The notes beneath the pieces are model-generated. The model made no database searches. It had not been told where the DNA came from and worked only from the letters and a program-made list of their open reading frames with translations. A stretch of DNA of 64,000 bases from Metridium senile (taxonomy: Eukaryota > Cnidaria > Anthozoa > Actiniaria > Metridiidae): contig OX459101.1 in the NCBI GenBank assembly GCA_949775045.1, positions 12,202,347 through 12,266,346 of the forward strand, given 5' to 3'. Both the position numbers and the translations under genes were made by a program. The stretch's first letter is position 1, and each line of letters starts with the position of its first letter. This document shows positions 39,401 through 44,172 of this stretch, piece by piece.

Positions 39401-41077
39401 AGTCAATTTGTAAAGTCAATTTTTAAAGTCAATTTGTAAAGTCAATTTGTAAAGAACTGAAGTATCACACGCTATTGTGGCTAAGGTTGATTGATTCGAA
39501 CCGTGAAAAGGCCTATTCCCATGGCATTGAAATCATTACCGGTACATCATGACCAGCAAATAGTAAATTTTACTTTGATTTCGGTTTTTGTGATTATTCC
39601 AAGTTAAGAAGAACACTTCTTAGCCAATCAGAGCATGTGATTTATATAAAAAAATGTTTACTCCGACAAAGGTCTAAAGCTTGAAACGTCAGAAAAGTTA
39701 AGTCAACATTTTTTACGATGTTACAAATTTCATTATATCACCTATTGTCTATAACAAAAACCGACGCAGCCTATACTAGTTTACTTGCTAGTTTCCATTT
39801 TTATATTATACTATACAAACCATTAAATCCCAGTAAAGCAGAACTAATCTTTGGTTTAGCAAACTGCTCATAAATCTCTTTAGTAGTCACTGATTCATCA
39901 TAGACATGATCTGTAATAAAAAATATAAAACAAAAGTCACCTCCATATTACAGACACTTTTCTCTGGCCCTTTGGTGTCTGTAAGATAGAAGTTCTACTG
40001 TATTACAGACGCTTTACTCTGGCCTTTTAGTGTCTGTAATATAGAGGTTCTACTGTATCATAGACACTTTTCTCTGGCCCTTAAGGGTCTGTATTATAGA
40101 GGTTCCACCGTATTATATATGAACTTTTCTCTGGTCCTTTAGTGTCTGTATTATAGAGATTCCATTGCATTACAGACACTTTTCTCTGGCCTTTTAGTGT
40201 CTCTATTATAAAGGTTCTACTGTATCACAGACACTTTTCTCTCAGGTTTTAGTGTCTGTATTATAGAGATTCCACTGTATTACAGACACTTTTCTCTGGT
40301 CCTTTGGTGTCTGTATTATAGAGGTTCCACTGTGTTACAGACACTTTTCTCTGGTTCTTTGATGTCTGTATTATAGACTTTCTACTGTATTACAGACACA
40401 TTTCTCTGGCCCTTTAGTGTCTGTATTTAATATAGAGGTTCTACTGTATTACAGACACTTTTATTTGGCTCTTCAGTGTCAATATTACCGTATAAATGCT
40501 CAATCGTTTTTAATACAGACACAATGAGCCCGATCAATCGATCGATTCTACACAAATCGGTACACTTTGCCTCACAAAACATTGCTTACCAAACGTGTAA
40601 TGTGATGTGGGAGAGGGTCTTCCATTGACCAGTTGAAAAATACTATTATCAACAACTTTCCAGTATTTCTTTTGCAGTGCATCTCTCTCCCTGAAACAGA
40701 GAAAATTCACATTTTAAGTTATCACTAAGCTTACAATTTCGCGAAACAAATTTTGTGATTTTAGACCTTCGTTGTACCAACATTTTCACCTACATCTGTA
40801 CTAAAAAGAGCAACAAAACACTATGTTCTGATAACAAAAATCAGATCGTTCGAATCATTTTCACAAAATAAAACATTTATGCTTCTAAGATTGTGTTTAC
40901 TACAATTTAGAAGTTCACTAATCCGCTCAAATTCCGAAAATTCAGTTGAATGTCGGGCTCAAAATATGTCGAAGTTTTCAGTCTTTTTAATCGCTCAGGT
41001 TGTCTCTTATTCTTTAAAACTTACCTTCTAATAAGCGGCCGTACCCTAATAGCTACCTCAATTGAGTCAGTAGCCAT
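412..41077 (-). CDS. CENPE-like: CENP-E-like kinesin, spliced, complete apart from one exon near the assembly gap
   Basis: Plus-end kinesin motor of the CENP-E type, known in animals for chromosome congression at kinetochores. Exons, from the 5' end: 41025-41077, 40590-40690, 39821-39910, 38305-38423, 37071-37124, 36791-36850, 29397-29478, 28770-28837, 26633-26713, 25325-25461, 24846-24972, 24132-24179, 23051-23122, 21698-21745, 21497-21523, 20384-20488, 19443-19607, 18978-19048, 18180-18221, 17891-17945, 16581-16679, 15280-15626, 14344-14680, (24 unseen), 12769-12830, 11865-11919, 9785-9992, 9174-9341, 1678-1793, 412-614. All have AG/GT borders and matching phases. The motor spans residues 1-340: P-loop GQTSSGKT at 88-95, switch I NDRSSRSH near 197-204, switch II DLAGSER at 240-246. 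A coiled-coil rod and a CaaX C-terminus CPHQ follow. Visible coding length is 3,200 nt, needing an unseen exon of 3n+1 nt. The rod is much shorter than in human CENP-E. Assignment rests on the motor, the RRETWCPG motif and the CaaX box. Confidence 0.93.
613..750. repeat. 68-bp duplication of the exon 30 acceptor region
   Basis: Two copies, offset 68 bp, both starting near the exon 30 edge with agatagatagtaatatact and running to ataatttattccc. Confidence 0.7.
868..1005 (+). pseudogene. truncated N-terminal ORF of a transposon-associated protein
   Basis: ATG at 868 reads [19 protein letters not shown] and stops at 1003-1005 after about 45 codons. A similar N-terminus is recalled from cnidarian KIAA1958-like (Crypton-type) proteins; that link is from memory. 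No recombinase domain follows. Confidence 0.4.
1360..1577. repeat. MITE-like element
   Basis: Inverted ends agggacagaccattt and aaatggtccgtccct, flanked by tt and ta. The interior is A-rich with repeated aatatcgag. Confidence 0.7.
1578..1655. repeat. short tandem repeat, about 20 bp unit
   Basis: Four imperfect units of ttagcatgttatattact next to the preceding element. Confidence 0.65.
1678..1793 (-). CDS. CENPE-like: CENP-E-like exon 29
   Basis: 116 nt, contains [17 protein letters not shown], matching the final helical segment of CENP-E tails. Its phase fits exon 28 across the 7.4 kb satellite intron. Confidence 0.9.
2416..2535. repeat. hairpin element
   Basis: Ends cacagttc and gaactgtg; inner arms agttccaagtcgaggttcca and the reverse complement are separated by about 30 bp. 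Confidence 0.7.
2540..2690. repeat. CAT-rich microsatellite
   Basis: Degenerate (CAT)n with atgatcaacatt interruptions. Open frames here are low complexity (poly-His/Ile) and not genes. Confidence 0.8.
2900..3057. repeat. MITE-like element
   Basis: Ends agagtggttttcattaaccc and the reverse complement, with a T-rich middle. Confidence 0.7.
3205..9173 (-). repeat. 59-bp satellite array made of exon 28 tail plus splice donor, about 100 copies
   Basis: In minus-strand sense each unit is 32 nt matching the exon 28 end (gtgaccatgtcaatatac ... gatgtcag) then 27 nt of intron (gtaaggcacattatgat...). Variants differ at gtacagtgtatc, gtacagtatacc or gtgcattatatc. A shorter unit lacks six bases (catgtcgtg for catctgtcttg). 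A 1,473-bp higher-order period of about 25 units is visible: the marker cacggtacagtatatt occurs near 4141, 5968 and 7441. Short open frames here are shadows of the repeat. Confidence 0.95.
9174..9341 (-). CDS. CENPE-like: CENP-E-like exon 28 (source of the 59-bp satellite)
   Basis: 168 nt, phase 2 at both ends. Reads [14 protein letters not shown], then [17 protein letters not shown], then [12 protein letters not shown]. The last 32 nt plus donor gtaaggcac are the founding unit of the adjoining array. Reading past the donor gives AGG TAA, an immediate stop. Confidence 0.92.
9370..9645. repeat. tandem repeat, about 115 bp unit, 2.5 copies
   Basis: Units share gtagaggtagtgagtgtgag, tctccccaattagtcactgg and aatacattgagacgttaaaa. 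A diverged inverted copy lies at 14,712-14,880, so the family is interspersed. Confidence 0.75.
9785..9992 (-). CDS. CENPE-like: CENP-E-like exon 27 (rod)
   Basis: 208 nt, begins [17 protein letters not shown] and continues with a Lys/Glu-rich coiled coil to TIPVKR. Acceptor ctttctag, donor gtatat, phase 2. Confidence 0.9.
10155..10860 (+). pseudogene. 5'-truncated LINE fragment (reverse transcriptase C-terminus and 3' tail)
   Basis: Open from about 10,155 to the stop at 10,674-10,676. Contains [35 protein letters not shown] and [12 protein letters not shown], the typical C-terminal region after the RT domain of CR1/L2-type elements. A 3' UTR ends in aataaagctttatt followed by (TTA)n at 10,845-10,857. 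It lies on the opposite strand to the kinesin, in intron 26. Confidence 0.85.
11865..11919 (-). CDS. CENPE-like: CENP-E-like exon 26 (rod)
   Basis: 55 nt, reads [18 protein letters not shown]. Donor gtaagt, phase 1. Confidence 0.87.
11970..12757. repeat. G-rich minisatellite, about 73 bp unit, 8-9 copies
   Basis: Unit contains ggctaaaggtggacttgaat, ttagggggagagtcgagg and gttgaggttaggggaagag; decays towards exon 25. Long open frames on both strands are repeat artefacts. Confidence 0.85.
12769..12830 (-). CDS. CENPE-like: CENP-E-like exon 25 (rod)
   Basis: 62 nt, reads [17 protein letters not shown] and then TNQ. Acceptor gttttgttag, donor gtatgt. Confidence 0.85.
12871..13070. other. assembly gap (200 N) probably hiding exon 24
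   Basis: Exactly 200 undetermined bases. Exon 23 leaves in phase 0 but exon 25 enters in phase 1, so an exon of 3n+1 nt is missing between 12831 and 14343. No convincing one is visible in the flanks, so it is probably in the gap. Confidence 0.8.
13610..14055. repeat. 52-bp minisatellite, about 7 copies
   Basis: Unit gaatggattgatggataatt then ggattaatgtatgaatgaat and aaataaataacc. Edges are (ATGG)n. Confidence 0.85.
14344..14680 (-). CDS. CENPE-like: CENP-E-like exon 23 (rod)
   Basis: 337 nt, enters in phase 2 and leaves in phase 0. Coiled coil including [18 protein letters not shown] and [16 protein letters not shown], then a less helical end [11 protein letters not shown]. Donor gtaattt. 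Confidence 0.9.
14712..14880. repeat. inverted copy of the 9.4 kb repeat family
   Basis: Contains acgtctcaatgtatttagcc, ccagtgactaattggggaga and ctcacactcactacctctac in reverse orientation to the copies at 9,370-9,645; a second diverged unit follows. Confidence 0.7.
15280..15626 (-). CDS. CENPE-like: CENP-E-like exon 22 (rod)
   Basis: 347 nt of continuous coiled coil, beginning [16 protein letters not shown] and ending near [11 protein letters not shown]. Phase 2 exit with donor gtaagt; a second gtaagtccc lies 18 nt further on. Confidence 0.9.
15665..16460. repeat. degenerate (TTAC)n tract
   Basis: About 800 bp dominated by ttacttacttac and variants, between exons 21 and 22. Nothing else seen in it. 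Confidence 0.85.
16581..16679 (-). CDS. CENPE-like: CENP-E-like exon 21 (rod)
   Basis: 99 nt, phase 0. Reads [18 protein letters not shown] and then ETELSEK; heptad-like coiled coil. Donor gttag. Confidence 0.87.
16740..17880. repeat. purine-rich array with 82-96 bp units
   Basis: GGAA/GAGA tract directly after the exon 20 donor. At least eight copies of atgatcgaacaaaagcagg occur at about 17,007, 17,192, 17,274, 17,365, 17,461, 17,551, 17,645 and 17,732, separated by variable (GA)n. Pro/Ser-rich open frames on the minus strand are artefacts. Confidence 0.85.
17891..17945 (-). CDS. CENPE-like: CENP-E-like exon 20 (rod)
   Basis: 55 nt, reads [19 protein letters not shown]. Donor gtatgt leads straight into the GA-rich array. 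Confidence 0.88.
18021..18750. mobile_element. TTAA-flanked terminal-inverted-repeat element containing kinesin exon 19
   Basis: Flanked by TTAA at 18017-18020 and 18751-18754. The 29-bp perfect inverted ends (18021-18049, 18722-18750) begin aggcccagtatcgaccggga. TTAA duplication is known for piggyBac and Kolobok superfamilies; no transposase is present, so it is non-autonomous. Confidence 0.75.
18180..18221 (-). CDS. CENPE-like: CENP-E-like exon 19 (42-nt cassette inside a TTAA element)
   Basis: Reads [14 protein letters not shown]. Phase 2 to phase 2, so skipping keeps frame. Acceptor cttctcag is good; donor gttcgt is weak. It lies within the 730-bp TTAA-flanked inverted-repeat element. 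Confidence 0.65.
18978..19048 (-). CDS. CENPE-like: CENP-E-like exon 18 (rod)
   Basis: 71 nt, reads [16 protein letters not shown] and then ALMKELA. Donor gtgagt, phase 2. Confidence 0.85.
19131..19442 (-). repeat. tandem copies of the exon 17 tail plus donor
   Basis: Four units of 74-81 bp. In minus sense each has an exon-like ctggtcyaatacctcct, then gtaagtagagaaaa (gtaagg in the copy furthest from the exon). Edges at 19132, 19212, 19286 and 19360; the authentic donor is at 19441. Confidence 0.85.
19443..19607 (-). CDS. CENPE-like: CENP-E-like exon 17 (RRETWCPG)
   Basis: 165 nt, phase 0. Begins [18 protein letters not shown]; the RRxTWCxG motif is a CENP-E hallmark after the neck. Ends in MDAGPIAP with donor gtaagt. 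Four copies of the last ~17 nt plus donor follow in the intron. Confidence 0.9.
19880..20350. repeat. CAT/ATC-rich repeat region
   Basis: Degenerate units such as ctgctatcatcatctccttt and catcatcatctgctatcaac. Low-complexity open frame only. Confidence 0.85.
20384..20488 (-). CDS. CENPE-like: CENP-E-like exon 16
   Basis: 105 nt, phase 0. Begins [17 protein letters not shown]. In CENP-E proteins a similar loop lies just before the RRxTWC motif. Confidence 0.85.
20655..20965 (+). pseudogene. retroelement C-terminal fragment (GIY-YIG-type tail)
   Basis: Decayed reading frame with [20 protein letters not shown], then, after a stop, [20 protein letters not shown]. Similar sequence is known at the C-terminus of cnidarian Penelope-like retroelements. 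Broken by stops; classification from memory. Confidence 0.55.
21000..21235. repeat. nested inverted repeats
   Basis: tttcccgagaatctcaatgt is inverted about 45 bp on. An outer pair, accctattcaaacg and gtttgaatagga, lies at 21,116 and 21,220. Confidence 0.6.
21497..21523 (-). CDS. CENPE-like: CENP-E-like micro-exon 15
   Basis: 27 nt, phase 0, reads YQKQLVEQK. Acceptor ttttag and donor gtagatt. Short, so less certain, but it keeps the frame and helical character. Confidence 0.65.
21698..21745 (-). CDS. CENPE-like: CENP-E-like exon 14
   Basis: 48 nt, phase 0, reads [16 protein letters not shown]. Acceptor ttgatag, donor gtagtt. Part of the early coiled coil; accepted on phase and splice sites. 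Confidence 0.75.
22750..22927. repeat. pogo/Tigger-like MITE
   Basis: Flanked by TA and by inverted ends cagtggtacc and ggtgccactg. Contains gtcacccgttaagtggtcacc-type subterminal motifs, which resemble pogo/Tigger ends. Confidence 0.65.
23051..23122 (-). CDS. CENPE-like: CENP-E-like exon 13 (neck)
   Basis: 72 nt, phase 0. Reads [19 protein letters not shown]; resembles the CENP-E neck, where the coiled coil starts. Confidence 0.88.
23195..23572. repeat. inverted-repeat element
   Basis: Outer ends gagtcctaa and ttaggactc. Inner arms include tagcagctgagataaggcca and its imperfect complement. Confidence 0.6.
23740..23903. repeat. MITE-like element
   Basis: Ends acaatagagcagtt and aactactctattgt; inner arms gggcataatg and ggaaactggatgttc. 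Confidence 0.65.
24132..24179 (-). CDS. CENPE-like: CENP-E-like exon 12 (end of motor)
   Basis: 48 nt, phase 0. Reads [16 protein letters not shown]; the F-A-x-R-A-K motif closes the motor near residue 340. Confidence 0.93.
24249..24840 (-). repeat. CAT/CACCAT microsatellites mixed with decayed exon 11 tails
   Basis: Four segments begin aataccttyaaggtgc at 24285, 24553, 24621 and 24731. Each is a partial copy of the exon 11 3' end with its donor, separated by (CAT)n or (CACCAT)n. The poly-His frame is low complexity. Confidence 0.85.
24846..24972 (-). CDS. CENPE-like: CENP-E-like exon 11 (motor, RDSKLTRIL)
   Basis: Contains [16 protein letters not shown] and [13 protein letters not shown]. 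Donor gtattg. Decayed copies of the exon 3' end plus donor lie in the following intron at 24285, 24553, 24621 and 24731. Confidence 0.95.
25325..25461 (-). CDS. CENPE-like: CENP-E-like exon 10 (switch II)
   Basis: Reads [18 protein letters not shown] and then [20 protein letters not shown]: switch II and the conserved alpha4 segment. Leaves in phase 2. Confidence 0.96.
25599..25751. repeat. MITE-like element
   Basis: Ends tgtgaccaccactaatgtat and the near-perfect complement; inner arms tattcgcatacttt. Confidence 0.75.
25905..26072. repeat. inverted-repeat element
   Basis: Arms tgtgtctataaactg and cagtttatagacaca, with gagctgtagagca and tgctctacaga inside. Confidence 0.6.
26212..26487. repeat. 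MITE with arms of about 100 bp
   Basis: Ends cagtgcgactcgccgtaccg and the complement, extending through ttgacattattttgacattt. The loop repeats cgatataaactccgcctct. Confidence 0.75.
26633..26713 (-). CDS. CENPE-like: CENP-E-like exon 9 (motor)
   Basis: 81 nt, phase 0. Begins HIESRERGV, has an acidic loop DENEEDIG and ends VRVSQL, leading into switch II. Confidence 0.9.
27395..27763. repeat. inverted-repeat element with many acttgca subterminal motifs
   Basis: Ends ggtcaaatgtagatgcaagt and the complement. At least ten acttgca/tgcaagt motifs are spread in both orientations, as in transposase-bound subterminal regions. Confidence 0.65.
28433..28732. repeat. possible hAT-like short element
   Basis: Weak ends cagggttcgtgct and agcatgaccctg flanked by tttata. 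Repeats of aaggagttttt inside. Confidence 0.4.
28770..28837 (-). CDS. CENPE-like: CENP-E-like exon 8 (switch I)
   Basis: Contains [15 protein letters not shown], the switch I signature. Enters in phase 1, leaves in phase 0; donor gtgagt. Confidence 0.95.
29051..29266. repeat. MITE copy 1, palindromic, TCTA target duplication
   Basis: Almost all of it is hairpin: aacaggttcccatttaaatc and gatttaaatgggaacctgtt ends, with the core tgttgatgtgtgctaaacac. Flanked by TCTA on both sides. A second copy lies at 36,134-36,345. Confidence 0.75.
29397..29478 (-). CDS. CENPE-like: CENP-E-like exon 7 (motor)
   Basis: Reads [19 protein letters not shown] and then AEGEK. Donor gtaagtact; leaves in phase 1. 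Confidence 0.92.
30208..36050. mobile_element. giant palindrome: two 2.87 kb inverted arms, 24-bp spacer
   Basis: The left arm 30208-33079 is the reverse complement of 33104-36050, apart from a 66-bp insertion in the right arm and a few substitutions. Outer ends are aacacaggccaaagac and the complement. Each arm holds two direct copies of a ~280-bp module (31,846-32,122 and 32,738-33,016 on the left) with agtaaattttacttgtcggg. No protein of recognisable family is encoded; matching 75-codon frames in both arms are mirror images. It lies wholly in kinesin intron 6. Confidence 0.9.
33293..33358. mobile_element. 66-bp perfect palindrome with 9-bp target duplication (MULE-like)
   Basis: Two 33-nt halves are exact complements; ends tagcctgcgt and acgcaggcta. 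Flanked by ctaaaaggg at 33284-33292 and 33359-33367. A 9-bp duplication is characteristic of Mutator-like elements. It is present only in the right arm of the palindrome. Confidence 0.85.
36134..36345. repeat. MITE copy 2 of the 29.05 kb family
   Basis: Same palindromic core (tgttgatgtgtgctaaacac) and ends as the copy at 29,051; left end slightly diverged. Confidence 0.75.
36791..36850 (-). CDS. CENPE-like: CENP-E-like exon 6 (motor)
   Basis: 60 nt, phase 0. Reads [15 protein letters not shown]; the DLL motif continues EIYNE. The following intron (7.3 kb) holds the giant palindrome. Confidence 0.92.
37071..37124 (-). CDS. CENPE-like: CENP-E-like exon 5 (motor)
   Basis: 54 nt, phase 0 at both ends. 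Reads [13 protein letters not shown], the conserved kinesin S-x-x-E-I-Y-N-E strand. Confidence 0.93.
37527..38288. repeat. nested inverted-repeat elements
   Basis: Outer arms ccatatcaagcaagggactg and the diverged complement near 38,250-38,285. An inner element (about 37,850-38,172) has arms acccgttaacggttgcgaca and aaaacatgttctgtct. Confidence 0.55.
38305..38423 (-). CDS. CENPE-like: CENP-E-like exon 4 (P-loop)
   Basis: Carries the ATP-binding P-loop in [18 protein letters not shown], followed by [18 protein letters not shown]. Leaves in phase 0 with donor gtaat. Confidence 0.95.
38627..38905. repeat. MITE-like element
   Basis: Arms aaggactgggtgctagtttc and the complement near 38,860-38,880, with outer ttggccttttc and gaaaaagccaa. 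Confidence 0.65.
39655..39800. repeat. Penelope-like or LINE 3'-end remnant
   Basis: Contains gacaaaggtctaaagcttga, aacgtcagaaaa and ccgacgcagcctatactagt. The last motif recurs at 44,344-44,380, marking a shared element 3' end. Confidence 0.5.
39821..39910 (-). CDS. CENPE-like: CENP-E-like exon 3 (motor)
   Basis: Reads [16 protein letters not shown] and ends in GFN. The codon split across the junction becomes Ala of FNATIFAYG, as in most kinesins. Confidence 0.92.
39948..40500. repeat. ~53-60 bp tandem array resembling pogo-type ends, about 10 units
   Basis: Unit includes attacagacacttttctctg, gccctttagtgtctgta and ttatagaggttctactgt. The t-t-a-c-a-g-a-c-a-c and aggttctactg motifs resemble pogo-type transposon ends; inference only. 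Confidence 0.75.
40590..40690 (-). CDS. CENPE-like: CENP-E-like exon 2 (motor)
   Basis: Contains [19 protein letters not shown], the CENP-E-style N-terminal motor segment. Acceptor tttcag and donor gtaagc; enters in phase 2 and leaves in phase 1. Confidence 0.92.
41025..41077 (-). CDS. CENPE-like: CENP-E-like exon 1 (start codon, motor beta1)
   Basis: Reads [18 protein letters not shown], with the kinesin beta1 signature VRVRPL in the form IRVRPL. ATG at 41077. Donor gtaag follows, phase 2. Confidence 0.92.
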
Positions 41078-41818
41078 TTTGATGCCGAAAAAAAGGCAAA
41101 ATTCCGTAGAATTCCGACCAGAAAATATAGTTTTTAGCGGACTTCTACGAAAATATTTCACCAAAAGTTCAAAATTCAGCGGTAAATAATACAACAATTT
41201 TGATTGGATGAAATAGAAATGAAAAACAGTACAAGTACTGTGATTGGTTTAAATGTGAATCATAACTTAAAACCATTTTGATTGGTTATGTGAATTCTTT
41301 TCATTAGCCAATTAAATTTCAGTTTAGATTTTAGAATTTGGCGCGCAAAGTTTCACACAGGGATACCAAATACATAAGAAAAGCACAAAGAAAAAAGTTT
41401 GAAGAGCTGAACCGGATCGGCTTAGCGTTCGATGTTTTAAACGGCTAGCCTAGTTATGACTAAACGCACACACTTTTGACCGCTTAAAATGTTGTCTTGT
41501 CTTGTTAACGTTTTCAGTGGGGGAGGGGTGGGAAAGTGGGGAGAGAGGGGGGGGGGGGGTAGGGGGGGTAGGAAAGTGGCTATATCGTCGATTGTAGTAT
41601 TTCTGTTTGTAGCAAATGGTCATGTTGAATATACTTGCTGTGTACATATATATTTTTTATTACCAGTCTTTATTACCAGTCTTATACTGATAAAGATAGA
41701 TTAGAGGCACTATAGACCAGAGATAGATAGAGATAGATGGTTTAATAAAGCTATAGCAACCCGTTGAATTAAAGCAAAATTTACAATTGATAACATAGAA
41801 AATATAAAAACTAATACA

Positions 41819-41966
41819 CTAGAGTACAAATACTAAAAGTGTGCAACATAAATACCACTAAATACTGCTAAATTATGCAAATTCTTTTGTTCTCTATTGT
41901 TTAATCAACACTATTTAGTGGTAAATAGTACAAAGTATTGCACACTTTTAGTGTTTGTACTCTAAT
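41819..41966. repeat. MITE-like element upstream of the kinesin start
   Basis: Ends tagagtacaaatactaaaag and the complement, with gtgtgcaa and ttgcacac inside. Confidence 0.75.
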
Positions 41967-42591
41967 GATAAAACTATATATAAAATGATACGTTAACGAT
42001 AAAAACTATAAAACCTAAGAATTATAGTTTTTATATCGTAACTAGATATTGCACCAACACACCTTAGTAGTTGCTTATTCAATAATTGGCTTCTTTTGTG
42101 TCTATTTTGACTATTAGATTGTTTTAAGCAATTTTTAGCTATTTATTATATTATATATTTGTTGTATTACTTCTGAAAAGCCCTGTTAAGGGATGAAGTA
42201 TTAAAGTTTACATTTATTGGAGCTACAGTAACACGCGTACGCATAACTACATATACTGCTGCTGTTTTCTACGCCGTGTTAATAATTTACAAAAGATCTA
42301 GAAAATCTACAGGTATGTTTACAGGTAAGGCCAAGTTAAAAAAAAAAACAAATGTTTATCATCCGGATTTCTTTAAAAAAGAGAGCGGGCGGGCGCATTT
42401 TTTTGTTATTTTCTGATTTTTTATTATTTTCAATTTAATGCTTTTCTTACAAGAAAATAAATATATAGATGGCAAATAGGTGTATTTATTGACTCTACTA
42501 CATGGATAGGATAGTCGTAACACAACTTTTACTAATCGCTGTAATCCTATAAAAACCGTCAATAGGGCTCAGTATTCAATACTCGAACGTT

Positions 42592-42780
42592 TTATGATTT
42601 AGCCTGCCTGAAAGCTCTGGTTATTTTCTTTTTGGGGTCGCATCCCCTTTCGCGGCATACATTGCAGAACGGGTAGCAGTCTTCTTGATTTATTAAACCG
42701 GCCTCGCTTCCACACAAAAAACACAGTGGATCATTGAATGTTGCATAGTATGGAACCTCCATTGGCAATTCACACGTCAT
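42592..42780 (-). pseudogene. cysteine-rich fragment, probable transposon-derived Zn-binding tail
   Basis: 62-codon frame with CFLCGSEAGL and then CYPFCNVCRERGCDPKKK, a C-x2-C ... C-x3-C-x2-C pattern. Looks like the C-terminal zinc-binding end of a transposon protein, but I cannot name the family. Small and isolated; could be an exon of an unseen gene. Confidence 0.35.
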
Positions 42781-43044
42781 CTTATCATTAACAAAAACTA
42801 AACAGAAAACAGTATCCTCAATGTGGTTTTTGTAAAAAAAAGAGCTGTGTGGTAAAAATTCTAGACTGAGTGCGTATCAAAACGCAGACTGATACCATGC
42901 TGAAGTAGAAAATATTATTTGTAAACATTGAGGGAAACTGGGTACGAAGCGAAAGTAACGCCTGTTGCTTGTTGTTCTTTCGATTTTTCAAACTAAATAG
43001 TAAAAAAATCAGGCGGCCCCAAATAATGAAGCGGGGGTACTCCC

Positions 43045-43437
43045 ATATATTTACTATACGGGGATGATCCGCTGAACAGGGTATGGTTTTTCGAGCTTTC
43101 TGTCATAAACAGGGTATGGTTTTTTAAGTTTTCTGTCATGAACAGGGTATATATTTACCCCATTTCCCAATTTCCTTATTTTTTTTTTTTGTCATAATCA
43201 GGTATAGTTATTAGGTAATATGATGAGCAGCGCGGTCTTTCGTCTTTCGGGAAATTCAGCACGTTTTCGCGGCATAAACATGGTCCTAAACTGTCATAAA
43301 CAGGGTCCCATTTTTATCACTTGTCATAAACAGGGCCGATAAGAATTTGTTTTTTTCTGTCATAAACAGGGTAACCGTTTTAGGATCCCAGCGGAACACC
43401 CCTACCCAAATCGTAGCGGAGTACCATCCCACGGGCG
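43045..43437. repeat. non-autonomous repeat with internal cataaacagggt units
   Basis: Begins gggggtactcccatat and ends near agcggagtaccatccc. Contains six or more copies of (g)tcataaacagggt. Confidence 0.6.
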
Positions 43438-43500
43438 GGGATGATAAACATTTGATTTTTTTTACTTGGCCTAAGACAAGCGGTGATAGTACTGGTTATA

Positions 43501-43506
43501 TTTATT
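43501..43506 (-). terminator. putative polyadenylation signal of the fibrinogen-domain gene
   Basis: AATAAA on the minus strand, 26 nt after the stop codon. Confidence 0.5.
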
Positions 43507-43531
43507 ATAGTAAGGGCAGTACATAAGCCTA

Positions 43532-44172
43532 TCAAGCAGTCACTCTTAGCTTCATTGCTGTTGCCTTCATCGACTGAAATCTCGGTGTAGATGGAATATG
43601 CATCCAAATGATGCCTTCATTATTTGTAGTATTACCTACATATTTTCCGTTCAGGTTAGATTGGATGCAATCATTAAACCACCAACCAGCAGAGAACGCT
43701 TTAGCACAGTTAGTGAACTTTCCCTTGTCATTGTCGCGGTCTTTAGTTGAGAACATCATTCCACTATGGCGAGTAAGTGAATCGCCTGCATCACCAGTAT
43801 ACATGGATACTGTTAACTTGTAGTTTGTTGCGTTATTGCTAACACTAAACAAACGATATGATGCGTTATGATGAACTCCGTGCCAGTCCTCTATGTCGAT
43901 GTACAGACTTGTATTCAATTGTGCAGTCAATCGATGAATGTACTCATTCCCCAACCAAAACTCGCCAGTTAAGTTTCCAAAACCTGTTTTATAATCCTCC
44001 CAGTCACGGTAAAAATCTTCAGATCCATCCTCTCGTCTTTGAAACACAGTCCACCCCCCACCGTCTGTTGTCATGTCGCAGTAGACAGGGAATGGACCAC
44101 GACCATCAGGGTCTACTTTATACACATCATCTTTTGTATATCCTGAACGATGCAAGTCATGACAGTCTAGTG
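43532..44172 (-). CDS. fibrinogen-related domain exon
   Basis: 641 nt with acceptor attatag, stop TGA. Starts ALDCHDLHRSGYTKDDVYKV; then FPVYCDMTTDGGGWTVFQRR, the domain signature. The C-terminal half has DRDNDKG (Ca-binding loop), FTNCAKAFSAGWWFNDC (cysteine pair) and SNLNGKY, ending MKATAMKLRVTA. Length (~212 residues) is normal for the family. Four cysteines sit at the usual two disulphide pairs. Confidence 0.95.
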
